A stretch of 13,204 nt of DNA from positions 1 to 13,204 of the forward strand of contig JAAZNS010000077.1 in the NCBI GenBank assembly GCA_012798185.1, given 5' to 3'. This document shows, one piece after another, positions 6,832 to 13,204 of the stretch. A program made the position numbers and the translations under genes. The notes below the pieces were generated by a model. It did no database searches, was not told where the DNA came from, and saw nothing but the letters and a program-made list of their open reading frames with translations. Within the stretch, counting starts at the first letter, position 1. Every line of letters begins with the position of its first letter. This DNA comes from Chloroflexota bacterium (GTDB lineage: Bacteria > Chloroflexota > Anaerolineae > Anaerolineales > UBA4823).

Positions 6832-7149
6832 TTGAGAAAGGTGGAATGTAATAATATTCATAAAGACCTTTTCCCTATTCCTCCTGGTGAAATCCTTTTG
6901 GAAGATTTCATTAAACCACTTGGCATCACCCAATACTGCCTGGTGCAGGATATTAGCGTTTCACTGATCCGCATACATCAGATCGTGTGCGGTGAATGGT
7001 CGATAACCGTGGATACAGCCATGCGCCTGGTGCGTTATTTTGGCACCAGCGCCTCTGTTTAGCTGCAGTTGCAGGTACGCTATGTTCATAAAGCCGCCAA
7101 TGCCCCGATAGGACCGCGTATCCAAAAAGAAGTGAAGGTTCTTCACTAA
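6832..7149 (+). pseudogene. higA: HigA-like XRE-family antitoxin, interrupted by an amber codon
   Basis: The frame encodes IPPGEILLEDFIKPLG at residues 16-31, then a helix-turn-helix and the phrase TAMRLVRYFGTSA, all typical of HigA antitoxins, which bind DNA and neutralise the HigB ribonuclease. At codon 77 (7060-7062) stands TAG, exactly where relatives have tryptophan before the LxLQxRY phrase. After it the same frame continues as LQLQVRY and ends with IQKEVKVLH before TAA at 7147-7149. The full 105 codons equal the family length. A single G-to-A change in TGG explains the stop. Without the tail the short 76-residue product may still bind DNA. The start is uncertain: TTG 6832 or GTG 6841. 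No HigB gene lies beside it, so it looks like a decaying orphan. Confidence 0.82.
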
Positions 7150-7164
7150 ACAAAGTAAGCAGTT

Positions 7165-8136
7165 ATGTGTGTATTTCTTGTCTCTCTCCCTTTGCGTTAC
7201 CGCATTGCCCGGTTGACCGGTGACGAGAGCGTGCAGCGTCCAGCCATAGCTGACCACCCGCGCACCATTGCCTGTGCGCAGCTAATCGAGCAAGGGGTGG
7301 AAAATCTGCCCTTCCACGGTTTCGATTCCCTGGAATCGATCCTTAAAATCTTTGGCGAGCACGGCATCGACAGGAACGACCCGTATTACCAAATGGTCTA
7401 TCGCCAGGTCGAATCGCTCAACCAGAGCAAGCCCCAGCTTTACCGCGGGCTGACAAAGCCAGGATTGATTTTGGACGAGCTGCGTGCCGGCGGCGCCATG
7501 CTGATCCGGGCAGCCATCCTGGCGCGGGCAGGCGTCGAAGATGAAGCAGCCATCAAAAATGAGATCGCTGAAGCGTTGGATTTATTCATCGGATTAGTTG
7601 CGATCAAACACAAAGACGAGCTGGTTATGCCCTACAAAAATAAATTCATCGTGCGTAGCGGTGTCTTCTTGCCTAGCTACTATCACCTGGTAATCCTGGC
7701 TTATACTCAAAGCTGGCGGTCATGGGAAAATATCACCCAGGTCAGGCAGGCGGTGACCAATCTTTGTCGATTGGCACTGCCGCATACCCTGATTAAATTC
7801 GGTTCACAGCTGGTTGCGCCTGCCTCCCTGAACGAGCGTCACTGGATGAGCCCCCGGGAAATCCATTATGACTCCGAGAAAGCGATGTGGATAGAGCGGA
7901 TCATCCTTTTACTGCGGGCGGGTATTGCTGGTGAGGCGCTATTGAAAATAATTGAAGGGTTTGCCCCTTCAATCCCCGGGCAATGGGCTAAGGATATTCG
8001 TAATTCCCATTTTTTCCTGAAATGGGGTGCATATTCGGGGGTGGCATTGGAACCAGATTGGAAATCCAGGGAGCGCAAGCAAATCGATCTGTGGTTTCGC
8101 CAGCGTCAGATCGATTTGTTGCTTGGCAAGGGATAG
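7165..8136 (+). CDS. Hypothetical protein, predicted all-helical, cytoplasmic
   Basis: I do not recognise this 323-residue protein. It is rich in helix-forming segments, for example around 100-150, and has no clear catalytic motif, metal site or transmembrane helix; a mildly hydrophobic N-terminus (residues 2-10) is too short and lacks the shape of a signal peptide. The phrase LRYRIARLTGD near 10-20 faintly recalls the N-terminus of helical-repeat proteins related to squalene cyclases that are common in Chloroflexota, but the QW repeats are missing. The ATG has only a poor AAGTAAG site and an in-frame stop lies just upstream at 7156-7158, so the N-terminus may be truncated. It begins 15 bases after the HigA-like remnant and could share its transcript. 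The long open frame in normal codon usage supports a real gene. Confidence 0.68.
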   Translation: MCVFLVSLPLRYRIARLTGDESVQRPAIADHPRTIACAQLIEQGVENLPFHGFDSLESILKIFGEHGIDRNDPYYQMVYRQVESLNQSKPQLYRGLTKPGLILDELRAGGAMLIRAAILARAGVEDEAAIKNEIAEALDLFIGLVAIKHKDELVMPYKNKFIVRSGVFLPSYYHLVILAYTQSWRSWENITQVRQAVTNLCRLALPHTLIKFGSQLVAPASLNERHWMSPREIHYDSEKAMWIERIILLLRAGIAGEALLKIIEGFAPSIPGQWAKDIRNSHFFLKWGAYSGVALEPDWKSRERKQIDLWFRQRQIDLLLGKG

Positions 8137-8320
8137 GGGTTTTTTTAAATCCATTCACCTTTGAAGAACAGAAATAACCTTCCTTATCAATTTGCACAAA
8201 TGAATTAGCAGAATGATATTGAACAACCCAAAAATATCTAATAGTCTCTGGCTAACAGCGGATAACTCTTTTTCCCCATTTAGATTAGAATTAAATTCCA
8301 TTCGTATTTGGAAGTGATCA

Positions 8321-8325
8321 ATAAG
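8321..8325 (+). promoter_or_regulatory. Ribosome binding site deciding the regulator start
   Basis: An AAGGA at about 8323 lies roughly ten bases before ATG 8338. It favours this start over the upstream in-frame TTG at 8308, which has no such site. The gap from 8137 holds a T-run at 8141-8147 with no strong stem, and otherwise nothing I can name. Confidence 0.5.
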
Positions 8326-8337
8326 GAAATTCAACGC

Positions 8338-11127
8338 ATGGAAACATTTCCCGGATTTCCCCTTATCCGCACCAAGATGATGATCCCGACCATGCGAACG
8401 CGCATGGTTCATCGTTCACACCTGATTAAGAAAATCGATGATGGAATCAATCAGGGGTTTATTTTAGTTTCTTCGCCACCCGGATATGGGAAGACCACTT
8501 TGATTGCTGATTGGGCGCAGAGAGTCTTAACGCCTGTTGCCTGGCTCACCCTTGATAAAGAAGATAACTACCTGCCCACACTAAACCGTTACTTGCACAG
8601 TATCGTGGAAAAATTTTTCCCTGCCATCAAACAACAAGCTGCTGATTTCCCTCCCGAAGGAAATGCTGAGGAATATTTTCATTTTCTTATTGTAGCATTG
8701 ATCAATGGATGCGCCCAGGCAGATATTGATTTTTCTCTTGTGCTTGATGATTATCAGGTTGTTCAAAACCCATGGATACACAAGGGTATTGAATATCTTC
8801 TGGAGCATTTTCCTAATCACTTACGCTTGATCATTGCCACTCGTTGTGATCCCCCTTTTCCACTTTCCCGTCTGCATGCCGGAAATCAAATCCTGGATAT
8901 TACTGAAGCAGATTTGACTTTTTCGGAAACTGAAGCAAAAGAATTCTTGAATGAAACTGCTCATCTTCACCTTACCCAGCCGGAAATCGATTGGTTTTAC
9001 CAGCAGACTGAAGGATGGATCACCGGGTTACAGCTGCTGGCACTTTCGCATATTTTCCCGGAAGATACTCAGGCAAATCATCATATCATTTCGGAAGATT
9101 CGAATGTGATTCGGGATTACATGATCGAAGAGGTGATAAACCGTCAACTAACTGAAGTTCAAGATTTCTTGTTACGTACATCGATTTTGGATAATCTTAC
9201 TGGTCCGTTATGCGATTATGTATTAGGTAAAAATGATACTCTGGGAGAAAGCCAGAAACTACTTGAAGAGCTTTATCATGGTAATTTATTTTTGATTGCT
9301 TTGGATAAAGAAGAAAGTATATTTCGATATCATCCGCTTTTTACGAATGCGTTACGTCATCTGCTTAATGAAAAACACCCGGGAGAAGTTTCAAATTTAT
9401 ATATCCGGGCAAGTGAATGGTTTCATCGGAATGGTCTCGCCCAGGAAGCATTATCGTACGCTGAAGCCAGTGGTGATAAGCGCCGAATGATTTCACTGCT
9501 TGAGACATACGCACTACTTGAAAAAAACCGCGGAATTTTAGATTTCAGCGGATGGATAAAAAAGATTGGTGAAGAATTGGTTTCAACCAGCCCAATCTTA
9601 TGTATTATCTATTCTTGGACATTAATGGTGTCATTTGAGCTGGATTCGAGCGAGATTTGGATGGAAAGAGCCAAAAAGTTATTAGGGAAACGAGGGAATA
9701 ACCCCAAAAATATACCTGAGGAGGATTCTCTCTGGGGACTGGTTTACGCAGCACAATCCACTTTGGCTGTTTTGCGCGGCAACACCAATGAAGCTTTCGA
9801 GCTTTCCAAAAAAGCATTGAATCTCCTTGCTGAGGAGAACAGCCTATCGCAGTGTTTCACGTTATTGGATCGGGCAATTCTATTATCATTTAGTGGAGAA
9901 ACAAAAGAAGCCATTGAGATTCTCACGAAGATCATCCGCATCAGCCAGGCATCTGGAATTTGGCTGGTCATGATGGTAGCGCGCAGTCTCCTAGGGGAAT
10001 TGTATATCGATATGGGAAAGCTCAGTCAGGCGATGGTATTATTTCAACAGTCGTTGTCCTTTATGTCTTCCACTCCAAGAAAATTTACCGGGCTGGAAGG
10101 CTTTCTGTATAAAGAAATTGGGGAGATCTATCTGCTCCGCAGGCAGCTCAGCGAAGCTGATCGATTGTTGCACAAGGGAAGCGAATTATCCCTGGGTTGG
10201 CTGCCTGCGCTGAGCGAGCTGGATTCTCATTTGCGGCTGGCTCATTTGGCGCAATGTTTGGGAGATTTCAAGGGAATGAAAGAAGAATTCTCCCTCGCAA
10301 GGCAAATTGCAAATATCAGTGAAGGAAAACTCGATGATCTCATCATCGATATTTTCGAAGCAAAACTTTACCTTTTAAAGGGGCAAACTTCGCTGGCGAA
10401 TAACTGGGCGATTAAATACAGACTGTTGGAAAAAGATTATCAAAATTATCTAAATCAATTTACCTTTGTGATAAGAGTATCGGCGCAAACACTTCTGGCG
10501 CGTTTACACATAATAGAAGGCAGGTATTCCGCAAAACCAGAAAAATTTCAACTGGCGCTCGAAGTACTTAATGATTTGGTACAGCCATTATTGAAATCGG
10601 GGTTAAATCTAACTTTAATCGAGGTATATATATTAATAGCGTTGGTTTATTTTGAAGTAGGCAGAGAAAGCGAGATGATTGCATATATCGAGAAAGCTTT
10701 GATTCTTGCTGAACCTGAGGAAATCCGCCATCCATTTATAGATGAAGGTATTCCAATGGTGCGTTTATTAAATCGTTACCTTGCCCATCAAAAATTATCC
10801 AAAAGCACGGAAGGGATACCAAGCCGAAATTTCGTTTCCGATCTGCTTTTCCGTTTTTCCAAGCCAGAAACCGCTGTGGAAAAAACGGAGAAATCCCTAG
10901 AATTGGATTCTGTGGATAACGCCATGATCATCGAACTGCTGACTACCCGAGAGACCGAGGTGTTGAATCTGGTAGCGCAGGGGCGCACAAATCATGAAAT
11001 TGCCCAAACCTTATTTCTTTCGATCAATACTGTAAAACGCCACCTGAATAATATTTTTTTAAAACTGGGTGTTAACACCCGCACGCAGGCAATCGCAGTT
11101 GCCCGCCAGCATGGTTTTATTCGATAA
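8338..11127 (+). CDS. MalT-type LuxR-family transcriptional regulator
   Basis: This 929-residue protein has the layout of the MalT/LAL group of signal-transducing ATPases. The N-terminal NTPase has Walker A SSPPGYGKTT at 45-54 (K52), a Walker B-like SLVLDDYQ, and the following IIATRCDPP and LPALSRLHAG-like segment. EGWITGLQLLALS marks the end of the ATPase/winged-helix part. A long helical middle with TPR-like repeats fills about 340-840 and probably binds the inducer or a partner. The C-terminal LuxR helix-turn-helix is at 867-929: TTRETEVLNLVAQG, then EIA and INTVKRHLNNIFLKLGV. It would bind DNA as an activator on sensing a ligand with ATP. Targets are unknown; the radical SAM gene downstream and the upstream genes are candidates only by proximity. 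Length and domain order are normal. Confidence 0.93.
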   Translation: METFPGFPLIRTKMMIPTMRTRMVHRSHLIKKIDDGINQGFILVSSPPGYGKTTLIADWAQRVLTPVAWLTLDKEDNYLPTLNRYLHSIVEKFFPAIKQQAADFPPEGNAEEYFHFLIVALINGCAQADIDFSLVLDDYQVVQNPWIHKGIEYLLEHFPNHLRLIIATRCDPPFPLSRLHAGNQILDITEADLTFSETEAKEFLNETAHLHLTQPEIDWFYQQTEGWITGLQLLALSHIFPEDTQANHHIISEDSNVIRDYMIEEVINRQLTEVQDFLLRTSILDNLTGPLCDYVLGKNDTLGESQKLLEELYHGNLFLIALDKEESIFRYHPLFTNALRHLLNEKHPGEVSNLYIRASEWFHRNGLAQEALSYAEASGDKRRMISLLETYALLEKNRGILDFSGWIKKIGEELVSTSPILCIIYSWTLMVSFELDSSEIWMERAKKLLGKRGNNPKNIPEEDSLWGLVYAAQSTLAVLRGNTNEAFELSKKALNLLAEENSLSQCFTLLDRAILLSFSGETKEAIEILTKIIRISQASGIWLVMMVARSLLGELYIDMGKLSQAMVLFQQSLSFMSSTPRKFTGLEGFLYKEIGEIYLLRRQLSEADRLLHKGSELSLGWLPALSELDSHLRLAHLAQCLGDFKGMKEEFSLARQIANISEGKLDDLIIDIFEAKLYLLKGQTSLANNWAIKYRLLEKDYQNYLNQFTFVIRVSAQTLLARLHIIEGRYSAKPEKFQLALEVLNDLVQPLLKSGLNLTLIEVYILIALVYFEVGRESEMIAYIEKALILAEPEEIRHPFIDEGIPMVRLLNRYLAHQKLSKSTEGIPSRNFVSDLLFRFSKPETAVEKTEKSLELDSVDNAMIIELLTTRETEVLNLVAQGRTNHEIAQTLFLSINTVKRHLNNIFLKLGVNTRTQAIAVARQHGFIR

Positions 11128-11592
11128 ATTTTCCGCCAAAAATCGCACTAATTGGATACTTACGTTACAATATTCTGACCTTTTGAGAATCTCATAATTT
11201 AATGAAACTTCGATTATCTATATTGAAATCGGATTAAGGATTGGCTGCCAGGTTTCCGGTGATTATTATCAATAGTATGCCCGCCAGAAAATAGGCAATG
11301 TGTGCTTTCTTACCGAAAATCAGGGGGGTGTAAGTGTCGATAATGAAAATGAGTTTATGCAGATATTGGGATTCTGGCTGAGTGAAGATTGCTATCCTTT
11401 GAGGGAGATGTTGGCTTATATCAACAAAATAAGTCAGCTGAAATGATCATAAGAAATTGCCGATTTACTTTAGCAAACCCCGGTTTTCAACGATAGAAAA
11501 ATATGTGAACAGGCCGGAAAATTTCAAGAATCATGAATCGTCTATAAATAACCAAAGATCAAATTAGGGATGGAAAAGCAGTTTTTAATTAA

Positions 11593-11621
11593 TTGACAGC
11601 CAATCAATAAGGGATTTTTAG
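11593..11621 (+). promoter_or_regulatory. Possible promoter of the radical SAM gene
   Basis: A perfect TTGACA at 11593-11598 is followed, after 17 bases, by the poor -10 TTTTAG at 11616-11621. The adjacent TTAATTAG/CTAATTAA dyad could be an operator. The transcript would have a leader of about 170 bases. Confidence 0.3.
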
Positions 11622-11787
11622 GATTAATTAGCCGTTTATTTCTCCTAATTAACACCCAAATGACACTTAAGCAGGATGAATTGATCCTTCTGCCATGTTA
11701 ACCTTATAGCCAAAAAGAATGGAATCAGGAGTTTAAGGCAAGTGTTGCCCTGGAAGAAATGCCATTATCTGTTCCATGTTTTAAATT

Positions 11788-11793
11788 AGGAGG
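11788..11793 (+). promoter_or_regulatory. Strong ribosome binding site of the radical SAM gene
   Basis: AGGAGG lies four bases before ATG 11798. It decides the start against the in-frame ATG at 11759, which would add 13 residues and has no such site. Confidence 0.85.
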
Positions 11794-11797
11794 AATT

Positions 11798-13204
11798 ATG
11801 AGTAGCCAAAATATTAAGATTATTCAATCGACCGAGGATATTACAGGGTTATTGGGAATGGTTATTAAATATGGACCAAAGATCGCACAAAACAGAGTTT
11901 TTATTAAAAACGCTCTGGCAATGGCAGAAAAATGGCTCATCACCGATAATAAGAACAAACACAAATCTGATAAGACCACCCCACCCGGCGTGATCGATGA
12001 TGGAACTGCTATGGGGCTGGCTATATTGCATTCGGTAGAATGTGCTCTCACCGAGCACAAACTTTCTCCAGCCACCTTTAGAGCAGCCAGTGAAGTTCTG
12101 GGGCGAGATTTGTTTATCGAAAAGAAACTCCGCAACCAGTGTTCCAAGAAATTTAAGGAACAATTTGGATTCAACCCACCCTCATTTCTTGTCATTAGTC
12201 CAACCAGAGCCTGTAATCTGCATTGTGTGGGGTGTTATGCTGATTCTGATACACAAGTCCAATCTTTGGATTGGGATCTTGTGGATAAATTAATTACAGA
12301 TGCTCATGATCTCTGGGGAGTTCAATTTATAACGATCAGCGGCGGCGAGCCGCTGACTTACCATTCCCGGGGAAAAACCATTTTAGACTTAGTTGAAAAA
12401 CATAAAGACACCCTTTTTATGATGTACACCAATGGGACTCTGATTACACCTGAAGTTGCCAGGCGGATTGCATCCCTGGGCAATCTTGTTCCTGCTGTTT
12501 CGATGGAAGGCTGGCGAGAACGCACTGATGCACGGCGCGGCAAAGGTGTCTTTGATAAGGCTGTTGCAGCCTAGGATAATCTATTTGAATCGGGATCGTT
12601 ATACGGGGTCTCGCTCACTGCCACCCGTGAAAATGCTGAAGAAATTTTATCTGAGGAGTTTATCAATTTTATATACAAAGAAAAACATGCCATGATTGGA
12701 TGGGTTTTTCAGTATATGCCGATAGGCAGAGCTTTTACGCTTGATTTAATGCCTACCCCTCAGCAGCGTTTCTGGATGTGGAATCAATCGTGGAGGTGGG
12801 TGCGTGAAAAGCGGGTTTTCTTAGCAGATTTCTGGAACCACGGTACGGTGGTGGATGGCTGCCTATCGGCAGGAGGACATGGATCGGGTGGATATATGTA
12901 TATCGAATGGAATGGGAATGTCACCCCGTGTGTTTTTGTCCCATATTCACCAGTGAATGTCTATGATATTTATTCAAATGGGGGAAATCTCAATGATATT
13001 TATGCCGCGCCCTTTTTTATGGATATTCGAAAATGGCAGAAAAGCCGGCAGGGCAAAAACTTGCTCATCCCTTGCGTTATTCGGGATCATCATGCAGATT
13101 TGCGCCGAATGATCAGCGTGCACGAACCCGATCCGATTGATCAAAGTGCCTGGTCTGCCATACAGGACAACGATTATGCCCATGGGCTGGATCGATACGC
13201 CGAA
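11798..13204 (+). pseudogene. Radical SAM protein with SPASM-like tail, in-frame amber at codon 259, cut by window end
   Basis: The protein has a helical N-terminal part (about 1-125) followed by a radical SAM domain. Its iron-sulfur motif is CNLHCVGC with C139, C143 and C146, followed by ISGGEPL, MMYTNGT and SMEGWRERTDARRG. TAG stands at 12572-12574, codon 259, between VAA and DNLF. The same frame then stays open for 210 codons to the window end and reads like the rest of the family: QYMPIGR, LMPTP, FLADFWNHGT, GGYMYIEWNG, and CVFVPYSPVN, a SPASM-like cysteine region. So one gene is broken by a single codon. The cause may be a fresh mutation, a sequence error or readthrough. The substrate is unknown; the family acts on peptides or small molecules by radical chemistry. 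The 258-residue product alone would keep the cluster site but lose the C-terminal half. The 3' end lies outside the window. Confidence 0.85.

Larger units (their letters stand above)
11128..11797. other. 670-base AT-rich intergenic region
   Basis: No convincing gene is seen. A 48-codon frame from GTG 11300 to TGA 11446 contains protein-like text (EFMQILGFWLSEDCYP) and may be a gene relic, but it has no ribosome binding site or family match known to me. Near the right end are an inverted repeat TTAATTAG (11624-11631) / CTAATTAA (11645-11652) and the alternative pair TTAGGA / TCCTAA. The length and AT bias would suit a long regulatory leader. Confidence 0.55.

Noticed and set aside
11300..11446. 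48-codon frame as a confirmed small gene
   Set aside because: It has a GTG start without ribosome binding site and no family I know; I mention it only as a possible relic.
11759..11797. Earlier start for the radical SAM gene
   Set aside because: AGGAGG directly before ATG 11798 is decisive; the 13 extra residues have no support.
12456..12695. Alternative + frame running across the TAG of the radical SAM gene
   Set aside because: Its product has no family character, while the original frame keeps radical SAM text on both sides of the TAG, so no frameshift is needed.

Overview
The window looks like accessory-rich chromosome from a free-living bacterium of medium GC content. I think of an Anaerolineae-type Chloroflexota because of the large MalT-type LuxR regulator, the crtI-crtB pair and the family of the radical SAM protein. 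That placement rests on memory of gene content, not on a marker gene, so it is tentative. Every gene I can support lies on the + strand, but the long gaps between groups suggest several separate transcription units.

Left part (1-2881): the first 278 bases form an almost perfect inverted repeat, two 107-base arms around a 64-base spacer. Then come two overlapping genes, a DEDDh 3'-5' exonuclease and a protein that I read as a poly(A)-polymerase-like nucleotidyltransferase. Together they would form an 'add nucleotides / remove nucleotides' pair, and they are the best candidate here for an undescribed system. The following 670-base gap holds purine/pyrimidine-rich hairpins, a decayed second copy of the 3' end of the nucleotidyltransferase gene, and a palindromic repeat.

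Middle part (2882-6302): crtI and crtB overlap by eight bases and encode the two steps from geranylgeranyl diphosphate to an acyclic desaturated carotenoid. No cyclase or other tailoring gene is visible. A REP-like palindrome follows, then a promoter with an operator-like dyad and an alpha/beta hydrolase gene with its own good ribosome binding site.

Decay zone (6303-7150): a small membrane protein gene appears frameshifted at a T-run, and a solitary HigA-like antitoxin gene carries an amber codon where the family has tryptophan. No toxin gene is seen. An unrecognised 323-residue protein follows.

Right part (8138-13204): a 929-residue MalT-type LuxR regulator is followed by a 670-base AT-rich gap and then a radical SAM gene. 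That gene has an in-frame TAG at codon 259, yet its reading frame stays open and family-like for another 210 codons to the window edge. Two TAG codons at sense positions in one window suggest gene decay or sequence error. Amber recoding is less likely, because TAG also ends three apparently intact genes here.
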